NCBI GenBank assembly: GCA_911728455.2
Contig: OU452228.1
Location: 8,482,129 to 8,546,128, forward strand
DNA: 64,000 bases
Direction: 5' to 3'
Origin: Marthasterias glacialis
Lineage: Eukaryota > Echinodermata > Asteroidea > Forcipulatida > Asteriidae
Shown in pieces: positions 12,601 through 21,419 of this stretch. The translations under genes were made by a program, and so were the position numbers. The notes below the pieces were generated by a model. That model was not told where the DNA came from and did not search any database. It worked only from the letters and a program-made list of their open reading frames with translations. Every line of letters starts with the position of its first letter. Within the stretch, counting starts at the first letter, position 1.

Positions 12601-15600
12601 ACAAAGCACATTTAAATGTTGATTATTTCACATATATCAGCCTCAGCTGACCCTAAAAACAATCTTCCATTAAAAGGGGAAAAGGGTGTAAGATTAGAGA
12701 AGTGAGAAAATAAATGTGTCATATATTTTAATTCATGCCACACTGTATTACCCACTGTTGATTGTTTTTGTTAAGTTTTGTAGATGTTATTTATTTGTTT
12801 AACTTATATTTACTAATTTTTGGACATGAGTACTTTTTAAGTATGTTTTCCCATCTTCCGTTCTTAATATTGAAGTATTCGAATGAAAGCTTTTATGAAC
12901 GGGAAAAAAATAGTTATCCACCAACCTACACAGATGTGGTTTCTGAAGCCCATCTATTCCAATGCATGCTCGTTCGTTTATTTTCTAAAGTATTCACCTG
13001 TGGGCTGCGAACAAACACAGCCTTGTGGTGTGGCTTTGTTCCAAATGACTCTACGATGCATTTGCATAAGAACCCAATTCCACACATGAGAACAACTTCA
13101 TTCTGAACTTTTGATTCATTTCAGCTATACGATGCCCTGCCCTTCAGAACCCCAAGAACGGTCTGGTCCGCCCTATTTCGTGTCTCTTGAACAACAGTAA
13201 CGAGTACCATGGATCGTGTGTCTTCTCATGCAACGAGGGGTACGCCCTGGAGGGGCCCACGCTGACCAGCTGTGAGGGGAGCGGGAGTTGGTCACGGGAG
13301 GCACCCATCTGCAAGGAAGGTAAGGTCCGATGTCCATGTGGAAGCAAACATTCTCAAATGCATCTTTGTGGAAAGATCTTCTGGTGGGTTTTGTTTTCCT
13401 TTGTCTCTGTAACATCCTCCCCCCCCCCAAGATTGGGTACTGAAAATTCCTTATGGAACATTCCTCTCTTTAGAATTCTCCTGTGGAGACATTTTGTCCT
13501 TGTGGACCTGTATCATGTTGACACCATCTTTGTTAGTTGAGTCCCCTGTGTGCAGTATTAGAAATGCATGCTGATTGAAATATATACCATAAAATACACC
13601 GGACTATTTGCCCATTCCAGCCTCGTTTTGGTAACACTGATTTGAAACGGGAGAAATACAAGATGTATCTCAAGTGGTAAATATTTATTGTCTTCGGTCT
13701 ACATAAGAAAGCGAAAGAGGGGCACCCAGGTTACCTTATTCCACTCCACACGACCATAGCAACTCACATTCTGGGTATTCACCGCTATGGAATAGATATA
13801 TTCTTTATGATGCGAGCTCACACTAGCTATGCATTTCACAAACCTACTCTCTAAACGTAAAAGAGTGAAAATTTCACTCGCTTGCCAGAGTGGTGTCAGT
13901 TTGGCTCTTTTGAGAGTGAAACTCACTCTTCACCACTCTTTTTTAAGTGAAAGTGGAGTGAATTTCACTCTGAATCTAGTGAAAACACATGTTTTCACTC
14001 TAAAAAGAGTTGTCCGCCATATGGCTCCTTTCAAGAGTGCCATGACGGACAAAAAGAGTGGTTTTTCACTCTTTTACATTAAGAGAGTATACAGTAAAAC
14101 TTATCAAAGTTTTTCCTTTTTTTTCCCCTCTTCTTATTTATAAGTTTCCTTTGAAGTGAAGGTTCCACTTTCTAAAGTGGTGAATTCCACAGTTGTCATC
14201 ATTTTTTTTTATTGATTGTGATTTTCAGAAGCTAATTTATTTGGGGGTTTTCCTGTTGCATATGTTTTGTTCATAGAAAACACATAGTTTTTGTGCAAAC
14301 TTATTTTTCTTCAAGAAAATAATAAAATACCGTAGTTAAAGTTGGTTTTTTTTTTGATGATCTGATATACTTTATATATAAATCCCTTTAAAACGTGCAT
14401 TTCCCAACAGGAAATCACCCCATTTGCAAAAAACAAAGAAAAGATAGTCACAAAAAAGCAATTGAACAATGCCGTGCAAAACAAAAGAAACATTTTATTT
14501 GTGAGGATGTTCCTTATCGCCATTGTCCTAGATACATCTGTCATTGTTATCCGCGCACAGATTTTTGACTGAAGTCCAAGAACGAACAGAGTTGATTTTT
14601 TTTTACCGGGTAATTCCTACTTAGGTCGTTTACCCACATTTTAGGATGCAGGTCGGTCTATTTTCCTTTAGTTCTGGCCAGTTTCCAAGGATCCCTACAC
14701 CGGAGGTGGGGGGGGGGGGGTGGTCCGGGGTTCGAAACATGACGTTTGCGTTTTAGGTGTAGAACTACTACATCTGTGCACGGGTGTTTAGGACATGCCT
14801 TCTTGTCCATTTGATCATAGTTGATGTTGCCATGACTTTTTTATTATTTTTATCAATCGTTTTATCAGTCATGAAATTTGCTAAAAGATCAGACAATTCT
14901 AACTGAAATTGCCCCTCTACAAATATCTGTGTGCCCCCCCCCCCTTCGCCACAAAGACACTGACAACGCCACTGGCTTCAGCACCATGCAAGAGCAACCA
15001 AAATAAAATCCACTGGTATCATCAACAGCAACAACAACACAGATCTGTCAACAACAGTAGCAGCGACGTCAACACAAACAAGCGAATCGTGAAAAATCTC
15101 GGTAATCGGAATGAAAATAATGAAGTAAGCCACTCCTGGCCTTTTACCCACCTTTCTGTTTTCATTTTCTTATCATACTACTCTTGCAGTCTCTGAGATA
15201 ACTTGTCCGAAAGACGTAACAATAGTCCTCCAACAAGGCCAGGCACAAGCAGTTGTTGACTTACCGGAGCCAGTCCACTCCCTAGACAAGATTAAATCTA
15301 GCGTACCTGCTGAGGGACACGCCTTCGACGTTGGGACCACCAAAGTGACGTACACAGCATTAAGTAACACGTCAGACTCTTCGACCAACTGCTCATTCAA
15401 TGTCATCGTTAACGGTACCTTTGTTTATTTATTATAAAGCAGATCTGCAGCATGATCAAAACTGATTAAAATGTTCACACTTTAGTTTTTGGAAAACCTC
15501 AAGTTCTCTAGTAAACCCAAACTCTCAAAGTGTGGTTTTCTTCAGTGCAAACCTTATTTCATCGTGCAACTAAATGACTTGTAATGTATTCTTTCCTAAG

Positions 15601-18600
15601 TGTAAGCTTCAAATTAATTTGTAGCATTTATTTTAGTTTTATGGTTATCTATACGTACATAGACAAAAGATTTACGTGCAGTTGATCACTAGTACCCTTG
15701 CAAACAGTTGGACATCTTATGATTATAATTGTTCTGTTATGCAACCTTCTTACATCAGAGGAAAACCATCGGGTCTTTTCAAAATCAACGGCTTGGGTTA
15801 CTGCACCGACACGGGCTCCGTAAGCCATTTTGAAGACGGGTGCTTTCGGGGTATGGGGGGGCTTTCGGATGGCTGGCTCAGCTGAAGCCAAAACCGGAGA
15901 TGAATCTTTACTTTCGAAAAGCTTCGTAGTTTACTGACGGCTACTTAAAAACAATCATCCAAAATGACATATTTTCCAAAACTCAGACGAAGAACCACCA
16001 GTTTTCAAGATCTGCCCCGAGTCGTTCACCTTGAAGACCGCCACGCAGTACCCGTCGGTGAACTGGACGGAGCCGGTGGTGACCGACAACGTTGGCGTGG
16101 TGGGGAACACCACTCGGATTGTAAGTATAAACACGACTCTGCGTTAGTATTGACATTACATGCTCTACGACTCTTTTTAATTTGTTTTGCATGGTATTCA
16201 AGTTTCCAACTCAACTTGAACTTGGACGTGGCAGACGTGTATCTCACAATTACAGGAACATTTTCCCGTGGCTTTAATTGCAGCCAAACTATGCGAGATA
16301 ACAAGGTAAAGCCAACGTTTCTTCCTAGATAAGCCCACACTTCAAGCTCAGTTCTGGATCGGAGTTCAAAATGCGGCTCCCTTGCGAGTGATGTTTAACC
16401 TAAATTCCTTATGATTTATAAGGAAAAATATTAATAGTTTTTCATGATGTAAAATGTTCAGTCTCCAGACAGACGCTTCACGTGGGGAACGTACACGGTG
16501 CTAATAGACGCACGTGATGGTTCAGGAAACACAGCCACATGCCAATTCTCCATATCAATCCAAAGTAAGTCCGTATTTTTTGTCGCATATACATTCCTCC
16601 ACACGACCGTATTGAATCTCCGCTTCAAATCACTGTGACCAAACCGAAGAAAAAACACAGTCAGGTTCCTATGAAATCAGAATTGGCACTGGTCTTGTCG
16701 TGTTGTGTATGAGACGTCTGACCAAGATGGGACTCGGTCCTTCCCAAGAAATCCTGGGTCAAGGAGCACTTCTTGCAAAAAAAGTGTTCGCTAGCACCAT
16801 GTTTCCTCTATCGCAAGATACAAATGTTTAAGAATCAGTAGGTTTCTTCAAATCTGTGAGAGCCCGAAAACAACCATGTCATTTTCCGTCAAGTCAAATC
16901 TAGTCACAAGTCGTGTTTCCTCAGGTCAAGCCACAAATCAAATTTTCACAAGTCAAAACAAGTCATTTTTGTCCCGAAATAAGGTCAACTTTCCTACATG
17001 GGGACAAACTTCTTTGCAGTAAACAAATTGAAACGAATACATTTAATTTAACGGATGATAATTATGTTTTCTTTTTGAAAGAGTAACTCAATTGGGTCCT
17101 CTAATTTTTAATGAACACGCCATTTATTATAAGACACCTGTTTAAAATCAATTGATCGCATTGATTGAAAACAACAAAAACACTTTATGCTTGTCTGACT
17201 TTTAGTGCAAGTTCATGTACTTTGCTTGTTTCGATTGCGATGGAAATAAGCGACAGAAACTCCTCCAGTCTTCAAATGCTGTTTTATTGACTTTAAAAGC
17301 ATGTCAGACGAAAATATGTCTCTGGAGGATTGGTACCAGCGTAGACTTTTTAACCCAGTGGACTCCCCTCCTCACCCCCACCCCCACCCCACCCCGTGAA
17401 TTTATTCCAATGTTGTTTTGTATTTGAAGCCAAGGAGTGCGGCACACCGGCTGCTCCCGCCAATGGAGAAATCAGCTGCTCTGATTGGATGTTCGGCAAG
17501 ATATGTGAGCCGTCGTGTCACGAATTACATTACTTCTTTGATGGGCCTCCTTCAAGTGTCTTCCTGTGCGGTTTCGACGGTGCCTGGTCCCCGTCTTCCG
17601 TAGCACCAGACTGTAGTCGTAAGTTTGTACACGGACCATTTCGAAGGCTCCGGCTTGGGTTCCTGTAAACAGAGACTTTTGGTACGGGAAATTCAAAGAG
17701 GAGGGCTGTGCCTTCGACGGGATCCCAAGCCAAATCCGTTGTTTCAAAAATGGCCTATCTCTACTTATAAACAAATTGTGTTTAATTTCAATTTGAAAAA
17801 CAGCTAGTTTAAAAAGAAGGAAGAAAAAGTGCCTTCTCAAAGTTCTATTTTAATGCAGTTGATGATGAGATGAAGACTACTATTGTGATCTAAAAATAAT
17901 ACAAGTTTTGTTTGCATTTTCAAAATAATAAAGAGTATTTTTCGAAATTACCCCAAAAGTTCAATTATCAGTTCGAGGTTACTTTAGCATAAATGTTATA
18001 AACACATTTTTTTTTATTCACAGCTTATATAACGCACATACCAGAGTTGGGATGCCCAGCCGGTTCAGTACATAAATCGTTCTCTGCTTTTGACATGCCA
18101 ATATGCAGTGAGTTTCATCTTTCTTGATAGTTTGTTACATCTTAATACCATTGGTATTCTACGTACTAAATCCCGAAGTTCACATCTCTATGTAAATATT
18201 TTCCTAATGGAAACACAGTGAGCTATTCGTCCAGTTTCTTCCTACGTAAAACTGCCTCACTTTAGAAACCTAACCCGTATCCTTCTTCTCTGACTTACTT
18301 GGAGATGTGCTCTTTTATTGTTCATATTGCCCTCCCTCTTTTGTTCCCTCACTTGGGCGGTCCTTAATGGTTACCCTCATACAAAACATAACAGACTAAC
18401 AACTTTTCTTATGCCTATAGTTTCTTGTCCACGCGGGATGTACTTCAGAGAGGTCAACTCGACCGTTGTCTGCCTGCCGTGCCAAGTGGGGACCTACCAG
18501 GATGAGTTCGGCCAGGATTCATGCAAACCATGCCCATCTGGTCAAACCACTGACACTCAGTCATCAAAGGGCAACATCGACTGCCATGCAAGCGAAGGTA

Positions 18601-18814
18601 AAAACAAGTCTTAAATTCTGCACTGTCGTCACTCAGTCGAGATATTTACCACTAAATCAGACCAATTTATTTGTAATAACTTAACTAATTGAGTGTCATT
18701 GTCACACTGTTTATCTCAGCTTTTCCAACGACAATGGAGGCACCGGTCACTTCTGACGGGATGACATCAAATCAAACCAGCCCACGGAACACTGACGTCC
18801 CGGTAGTTGAATAG
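532..18814 (+). CDS. Gene 1: EGF-sushi-HYR multidomain secreted protein, SVEP1-like (22 exons, 5' end outside window)
   Basis: The spliced reading frame joins 22 exons (listed separately) with consistent phases and gives about 971 residues before a stop at 18812-18814. Domain order: EGF-type exons 1-8, an ephrin-receptor-like Cys-rich exon, three EGFs, two sushi (the first split over two exons), two HYR (the second split), one sushi, a short linker, one ephrin-receptor-like (GCC2/GCC3) module, and a Ser/Thr-rich tail. No membrane segment is seen, so the product is probably secreted or matrix-bound. The family mediates extracellular adhesion and calcium-dependent EGF rod formation; that role is inferred. 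The first exon starts with a split codon, so the amino terminus (possibly with a vWA domain as in gene 2) lies upstream. SCUBE and fibrillin-like genes also carry DxDEC EGFs, but the HYR-sushi core points to SVEP1-type proteins. Confidence 0.85.
906..1034 (+). CDS. Gene 1 exon 2: calcium-binding EGF
   Basis: Phase 1-1 exon opening [18 protein letters not shown], the classic cbEGF start, and ending [13 protein letters not shown]. Acceptor GACAG, donor GTAAAA. Confidence 0.92.
1170..1295 (+). CDS. Gene 1 exon 3: short-spaced EGF variant
   Basis: Phase 1-1 exon with six cysteines. The first two are only one residue apart ([10 protein letters not shown]), followed by [14 protein letters not shown]. 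The acceptor ATAAAG is weak, but the phase, cysteine pattern and donor GTAAAT support it. Confidence 0.8.
1644..1757 (+). CDS. Gene 1 exon 4: short-spaced EGF variant
   Basis: Phase 1-1. Cysteine pattern [11 protein letters not shown] then [15 protein letters not shown], the same CxCG start as exons 3 and 6. Acceptor CCCAG, donor GTAAGT. Confidence 0.88.
1892..2023 (+). CDS. Gene 1 exon 5: calcium-binding EGF
   Basis: Phase 1-1. Starts [18 protein letters not shown], with [10 protein letters not shown] in the middle (a match to the Asn and Tyr/Phe hydroxylation context of cbEGFs). Confidence 0.9.
2376..2539. repeat. Foldback repeat with about 75-bp arms
   Basis: The left arm (ACAAATATTGACTGC..., GTAGTAAAACTAGTCACTC, GGTGATCCCCGGAGC) is repeated in reverse complement on the right with only a few mismatches around a short centre. 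It sits in intron 5 of gene 1 and probably is a MITE or foldback element. Confidence 0.85.
2970..3083 (+). CDS. Gene 1 exon 6: short-spaced EGF variant
   Basis: Phase 1-1. [12 protein letters not shown] then [17 protein letters not shown]. It is closest to exon 4 and probably arose by duplication of that exon type. Acceptor TTGCAG, donor GTGTGT. Confidence 0.87.
3468..3590 (+). CDS. Gene 1 exon 7: calcium-binding EGF
   Basis: Phase 1-1. [25 protein letters not shown], ending DRHSCEG. Acceptor GACAG, donor GTTGGT. Confidence 0.9.
3691..3840. repeat. MITE-like inverted repeat
   Basis: ATGGGAGAC...CTAGGTGGCAGCAGACTT on the left is matched by an inverted copy (AAGTCTGCTACCACCTAG...GTCTCCCAT) on the right, with arms of about 45-50 bp. 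It lies in intron 7 of gene 1. Confidence 0.75.
4332..4457 (+). CDS. Gene 1 exon 8: calcium-binding EGF
   Basis: Phase 1-1. [27 protein letters not shown], ending MPDGKSCKG. Acceptor TTTTTTAG, donor GTAAGT. Confidence 0.93.
4543..4625 (+). repeat. Repeat fragment with ATCGAAACGTCG motif, copy 1
   Basis: Contains TGAAGA, then ATCGAAACGTCGGGTTGTTA and TCGGTTCTTTTCAGA. The same string set recurs at 7630-7705. Its element family is not certain. Confidence 0.5.
4677..4994. mobile_element. Non-autonomous DNA transposon, GGGGCGGATCC termini
   Basis: The ends are inverted copies of GGGGCGGATCC. TTAGTC occurs directly on both sides (4671-4676 and 4995-5000), a 5-6 bp target duplication. No coding capacity. 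It lies in intron 8 of gene 1. Confidence 0.8.
5267..6196. mobile_element. piggyBac-type non-autonomous element (930 bp)
   Basis: Both ends carry CCCTATCAGGACCGGG as inverted repeats, and TTAA flanks each side (5263-5266, 6197-6200), which is the piggyBac target-site hallmark. G-runs lie next to each end (CATTGTGCCCCCC is repeated inside both). The interior is AT-rich with an ATGGCCGCCAAAATGGCGG palindrome and no transposase frame. It sits in intron 8 of gene 1, a few hundred bases from exon 9. Confidence 0.88.
6387..6542 (+). CDS. Gene 1 exon 9: ephrin-receptor-like Cys-rich module
   Basis: Phase 1-1. [19 protein letters not shown] followed by [16 protein letters not shown]. The CxPxxY...CxxCP pattern is that of the GCC2/GCC3 (ephrin receptor-like) modules, fused to an EGF-like CHCLPGY half. 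It resembles gene 2 exon 4 (33769-33927), which ends [17 protein letters not shown]. Confidence 0.85.
6954..7076 (+). CDS. Gene 1 exon 10: calcium-binding EGF
   Basis: Phase 1-1. [38 protein letters not shown] matrilin/SCUBE-type EGF. Confidence 0.93.
7445..7570 (+). CDS. Gene 1 exon 11: calcium-binding EGF
   Basis: Phase 1-1. [26 protein letters not shown], ending DSYLCTG. Acceptor TTTTCAG, donor GTCAGT. Confidence 0.92.
7630..7705 (+). repeat. Repeat fragment with ATCGAAACGTCG motif, copy 2
   Basis: CTCCTGAAGACG...ATCGAAACGTCGAGTTGTTA...GGTTCTTTTTCAGAG, matching 4543-4625. Confidence 0.5.
7796..8152. mobile_element. MITE family A, full copy
   Basis: Terminal inverted repeats AGCCCCAGCTCAACATTGG and CCAATGTTGAGCTGGGGCT enclose about 320 bp with no frame. 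Related copies lie at 31920-32070 and 32707-33026 in gene 2 introns. Located in intron 11 of gene 1. Confidence 0.85.
8153..9084. other. Intron 11 remainder, nothing recognised
   Basis: AT-rich intron sequence. I see no exon-like frame, and the short open frames lack domain patterns. Confidence 0.5.
9085..9207 (+). CDS. Gene 1 exon 12: calcium-binding EGF
   Basis: Phase 1-1. [26 protein letters not shown], ending RDGRSCY. Last EGF before the sushi block. The acceptor (TTAAAG) has a poor pyrimidine tract, but donor GTAAGT and the domain are clear. Confidence 0.9.
9430..9675. repeat. Degenerate inverted-repeat region
   Basis: GCTTATAAGCGGGTGG, GCTTTTAAGCGAGGCGG and CCGCCTCGCTTATT, then TTGATAAGCGAGG, form several imperfect inverted and direct repeats. 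Probably an old foldback element in intron 12 of gene 1. Confidence 0.5.
9971..9992. repeat. (AT)n microsatellite
   Basis: About 11 uninterrupted AT units following a CCCCTCAA stretch. Confidence 0.9.
10068..10160 (+). CDS. Gene 1 exon 13: first half of sushi domain 1
   Basis: Phase 1-1, 93 bases. Opens [16 protein letters not shown], with ELCLGTHL next. Together with exon 14 it forms a six-cysteine sushi like the first sushi of gene 2. The intron separating the halves holds an RTE-like LINE end. Confidence 0.8.
10166..10595 (-). mobile_element. RTE-like LINE 3' end with trinucleotide tail
   Basis: On the minus strand a frame from about 10579 to 10340 reads [20 protein letters not shown], then [16 protein letters not shown] and [12 protein letters not shown] before a stop. 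This is the C-terminal signature of RTE-type endonuclease/reverse transcriptases (WAGH..R..DRW, RRWRD). After the stop the strand runs into ATG/ATGATG and then AGG trinucleotides (10220-10330), the usual 3' tail of such LINEs. Upstream parts are missing, so it is 5'-truncated. It sits in the intron splitting sushi 1. Confidence 0.8.
10221..10330. repeat. (CCT)n and (ATC)n microsatellite
   Basis: About 17 CCT units followed by interrupted ATC units. On the minus strand it directly follows the LINE stop codon, so it is probably the LINE's own tail. Confidence 0.92.
10626..10929. repeat. 300-bp direct duplication, copy 1
   Basis: From TTCAGAACCAAATGATAAG to TCCTCCGAGATAAAC. A second copy with high identity and the same orientation is at 12199-12506, on the other side of exon 14. 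Confidence 0.9.
10975..11165 (+). repeat. Putative SINE fragment
   Basis: GTAAAGGGGGTTACCCTG, CAACGGCCCCTGG, GTAGCCCACACCTCGAGTGG and then an A-rich end. It looks like a SINE body and tail but no clear tRNA boxes are seen. Confidence 0.35.
11518..11628 (+). CDS. Gene 1 exon 14: second half of sushi domain 1
   Basis: Phase 1-1. [19 protein letters not shown], then [15 protein letters not shown], the sushi C-terminal signature GQWS.P..C. Acceptor TTTGCAG, donor GTATGT. Confidence 0.87.
11679..11910. repeat. CAA-rich low-complexity tract
   Basis: Imperfect AAC/CAA repeats over more than 200 bases in intron 14. The long open frames here on both strands are low-complexity artefacts. Confidence 0.8.
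12199..12506. repeat. 300-bp direct duplication, copy 2
   Basis: Same sequence as 10626-10929 with scattered substitutions and small indels (for example ATAGATATGCGACG here against ATATGCGACG there). Confidence 0.9.
12507..13124. other. Intron 14 remainder
   Basis: AT-rich, nothing recognised; it ends at the acceptor TTCATTTCAG of exon 15. Confidence 0.5.
13125..13319 (+). CDS. Gene 1 exon 15: sushi domain 2
   Basis: Phase 1-1, one whole sushi. [37 protein letters not shown]. It has six cysteines, i.e. an extra pair beyond the canonical four, as in selectin/SVEP1-type sushi. Confidence 0.93.
13848..14085. repeat. GAGTGAAA/TTTCACTC-dense foldback region
   Basis: At least eight occurrences of GAGTGAAA or its complement TTTCACTC, plus CACTCTT/AAGAGTG, in both orientations within about 240 bp. 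ATGGCTCCTTTCAAGAGTG and TGTCCGCC/GACGGACA also pair. It lies in intron 15 of gene 1. Confidence 0.7.
14086..15189. other. Intron 15 remainder
   Basis: AT-rich with a G-run near 14710, a C-run near 14935 and CAA-rich sequence near 15030. No exon seen before the acceptor CTCTTGCAG. Confidence 0.5.
15190..15414 (+). CDS. Gene 1 exon 16: HYR domain 1
   Basis: Phase 1-1. [16 protein letters not shown] at the start, [17 protein letters not shown] near the end, then [10 protein letters not shown]. This is the HYR (hyalin repeat) pattern CP.d......G....V..tA.D..gN...C.F.V.V. Confidence 0.92.
15987..16120 (+). CDS. Gene 1 exon 17: HYR domain 2, first part
   Basis: Starts phase 1 and ends phase 0. 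[17 protein letters not shown], then [16 protein letters not shown], the HYR V.W..P...DN motif. Donor GTAAGT after CGG ATT. Confidence 0.9.
16462..16564 (+). CDS. Gene 1 exon 18: HYR domain 2, second part
   Basis: Starts phase 0 and ends phase 1. [20 protein letters not shown], then TCQFSISIQ: the G.y.V...A.D.sGN...C.F.I.I ending of HYR. Both HYR domains of gene 2 are encoded by single exons, so this intron is a difference between the genes. Confidence 0.9.
16565..17429. other. Intron 18 of gene 1
   Basis: Contains a stretch of degenerate CAAGTCA/CACAAGTC words at about 16880-16970 and a C-rich run at 17365-17395. No coding sequence recognised. Confidence 0.5.
17430..17618 (+). CDS. Gene 1 exon 19: sushi domain 3 (post-HYR)
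   Basis: Phase 1-1. [34 protein letters not shown], ending [12 protein letters not shown]. Position and pattern match gene 2 exon 10 (sushi 4 after the HYR pair). Confidence 0.9.
18024..18107 (+). CDS. Gene 1 exon 20: short linker exon
   Basis: Phase 1-1, 84 bases, about 28 residues ([20 protein letters not shown]). It stands where gene 2 has a two-exon, 169-codon linker. Supported by acceptor TTTTTATTCACAG, donor GTGAGT and kept frame; the function is unknown. Confidence 0.7.
18421..18597 (+). CDS. Gene 1 exon 21: ephrin-receptor-like (GCC2/GCC3) module
   Basis: Phase 1-1. [54 protein letters not shown] textbook module, very close to gene 2 exons 13-15. Confidence 0.93.
18720..18814 (+). 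CDS. Gene 1 exon 22: Ser/Thr-rich tail and stop
   Basis: Starts phase 1. [20 protein letters not shown] continues to VPVVE and a TAG stop at 18812-18814. It is rich in Thr/Ser/Pro with one NQT sequon. A GTAGTT at 18803 could act as a cryptic donor and skip the stop, but the context is weak. It has no membrane or GPI-type hydrophobic end. Confidence 0.65.
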
Positions 18815-18861
18815 ATAAACTAGCTTGATGTGGCCCTTCCGCGTCAGTCACAATCGTCACA

Positions 18862-18867
18862 ATTAAA
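18862..18867 (+). terminator. Candidate poly(A) signal of gene 1 (ATTAAA)
   Basis: First polyadenylation hexamer variant after the stop, about 50 bases downstream. An AATAAA at 21489-21494 is an alternative distal site. Neither is supported by anything but the hexamer. Confidence 0.3.
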
Positions 18868-19102
18868 AATGACGAATGTCCTCATAAATATTGAGATGTA
18901 CTATATTGATAACGATCTATACGTTTGGTAAATTGTGTATTGATAACTTTTACCCACAAGTTCTGTTAATCAATATGACGTTTAAATGGCCCAAAATACC
19001 TTCAGTTTTAGTTTGTGTCGCTTCTAAATCAATGATTCAAACAACCACATATAGGAAGTTTTGTTTGTTTAAGAAATTTTGAAAAATTTACGCAGTCCCT
19101 GA

Positions 19103-19361
19103 AAGACCGATCCATTACGCCCGCCCCTAAACATATTGACCAATCACAGCATTGGCTATATCACCACTGTGGGCAGCACAATGTGCGTCTCTTCAATGCC
19201 ACACCGCAAGACATGAACGCGCGCGCTATAAGTATACGCACGCACATGTTCACATTTTCCAATAGGATTTTATTGTGTTGGACTTTTGTCGGACTTACAG
19301 TGGCGTAGCCAAGGCTGTGATTGGTCAACACGTAAGGTTCGGGGCTTAATGAATCGGTCTA
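19103..19361. mobile_element. MITE family B, copy 1
   Basis: Ends AGACCGATCCATTACGC and GCTTAATGAATCGGTCTA are inverted repeats. GACCAATCACAGCATTGG inside is shared with the copy at 38587-38712. Confidence 0.75.
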
Positions 19362-20954
19362 TAATGGACTTCGGATTCTGGTTGTTCTTTTTTGTCCGTG
19401 AAGTACACCATACGATTATGTCTTGAGTGACTTGAAAAAAGGCTATCATGGATGAACCAACTGATATCAATTTCAAAGTCCCCGTTGAAACGAAACAAAA
19501 AGTATGTTCGCCAAGCGAAAGTAATAAATTTATAGTCTCTATTTCCGTGTTTTGAATGTTTATTTTTGTAGCCTTTTACAGTACAATGAGAAACTATATA
19601 GCTTACAATGTTTAGAATAGTTTTACCAACTCTTTTATACCAATTAAACGTGTAAATAGCTCATATAAAACTATAGTTTAATATCCAAAACATGAACATA
19701 AAGTTTCTTTTTTCGTTTTTTCGAAAATGATTCGACTTCATCGGTTTTTGTAATTTTAATTATTCGTTTCAATAACCGGTTTTAGTTTCCAAGAAAAATA
19801 CTATTATAGAAAACCACCCATGGATATTTCGCCACCACTTTGCTAAATCATTAAAAAAAAATGTTAAAAATGTTAACATAAACAATTTTTAATTTAGTTA
19901 TTGTCCATTCATTTATAGCTTTTGTTGAGATTATTTCACAGTGGAAATAGTTCTCAGGGTGATTGATGTTTCTACCTGCTTGTTAATCAAGTGAACTCTC
20001 GTTCGTTTATAATTTTAAGAAGGAAGCTGTTACCAATGTCAAACCGCACATGAGCCTTGTATAGCCATTACAATGTAATGTACAAAACATTCACCTGCAG
20101 TATCAAACAACGCCGTCATCTGTTTTTAAACACTAAGCCAATAGGTCTGGAACACGCCCACTCAATTTCATCACCTCAGTGGCTCCCATCCTTGAAAATG
20201 CAAACATTTTGACGCCTAATGGCAAAAATGCATTGCCAAAACTGCCAACCCGGTCAAACGTTCAATGTTAAAGTGATTAGGCATTTTGCGGTGTAGCATG
20301 TGGTGTTCTTTTCTACATCTAAAGAGGAAGTTCAGAAGAGTACATACCATGATTCCTACCTAGTTTTCTTTAAATACGAACCTGGGAATGGCTAGTTAGT
20401 GTTCAAATAGACCTTATGCACAAGTCGTTATTTGAGCTGGTAGGGCGCCCTCGGCTAGAGGTTAAAAGAAGGCTGCTCATTGGACCATCCTTCGCTCTGC
20501 GCGTACGTAGATGTGCGTTTTCTTTTGTTTCAGCATCGTTTTATCCCTTTTCGATGGCGGCGTGATGACTTCAGTGCATGTGATCCATTGTAAAAAAAAA
20601 AGGTGTAAAAACCTGTAACGGTTATGTTATGTTGTTGTTTAATATAGGCTTATACTAATATGGGGATGTTACTTCTGACAAGAATATTTAGTGGATTAAC
20701 TTTCTTTCTATCGATGTTCGGGAATCTTAAAGTAAATTCCAAAGCTTAAAAAGTAGCATAAACACGGAAGAATGTAAAGGCCCAATATAGAGGTATAAGC
20801 AAACATGAGCTTGACTCGAGACTTGGACAAGCTGTTGTCTGTTAACATATTGGTTCGAACATTGGGGGAATCGTAGTAAACATTATGGTTAGTGCTAGCT
20901 TGGAAAATGGCGGGAACGATTTAAGATTTCTCGAAAGTATGGTTATTGCTTAAA

Positions 20955-21112
20955 CCAGGACTCGATTTCACAAAGAGCTAAGATTGATTTTAAGTGCGAA
21001 CCAATCTTGATTGCCAAAAAAAGTGTGATGTCACACCACAAATCACTATATGGTAAAACTTACAACTCATCTCATAAGATGATTCTCAGTGCCTTGTGAA
21101 ATCGAACCCAGG
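20955..21112. mobile_element. MITE with GATTTCACAAAG termini
   Basis: CCAGGACTCGATTTCACAAAG on the left and CTTGTGAAATCGAACCCAGG on the right are inverted. 158 bp, non-coding. Confidence 0.7.
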
Positions 21113-21130
21113 CATGATTGCAAGCCTCTG

Positions 21131-21419
21131 GTGCCAAAATTCATGAAGCTGCTTACCAGTAAGCAAACTGATTATTGTGCTTAAGCAGAACAGTATGCGT
21201 AAGCAAAAATGTGTGTTTCAAAGAAAAAACATCAAGAAGAATTGACGGCTTGTGTAAGAGTTCGCAAAAATGTATTTGCATTGTGCCACTCATTCAGCTT
21301 ACAAGAACTGCCATCAAGCGTTCCTTGCTTTGCTTACGGTCAGCAGTGGAACCGTACTGCGCTAAGTGCCACTCTGAAAGCAGAAAACGTCTGCTTACAG
21401 GCTTTATGAAATTGGCACA
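21131..21419. mobile_element. MITE family C, copy 1
   Basis: Left GTGCCAAAATTCATGAAGC and right GCTTTATGAAATTGGCAC are inverted. Interior carries GTAAGC/GCTTAC words. Similar to 24103-24357. Confidence 0.65.

Noticed and set aside
20430..20640. Separate promoter or gene in the intergenic region
   Set aside because: Slightly richer in GC, but no frame, no tRNA or known RNA pattern could be supported.
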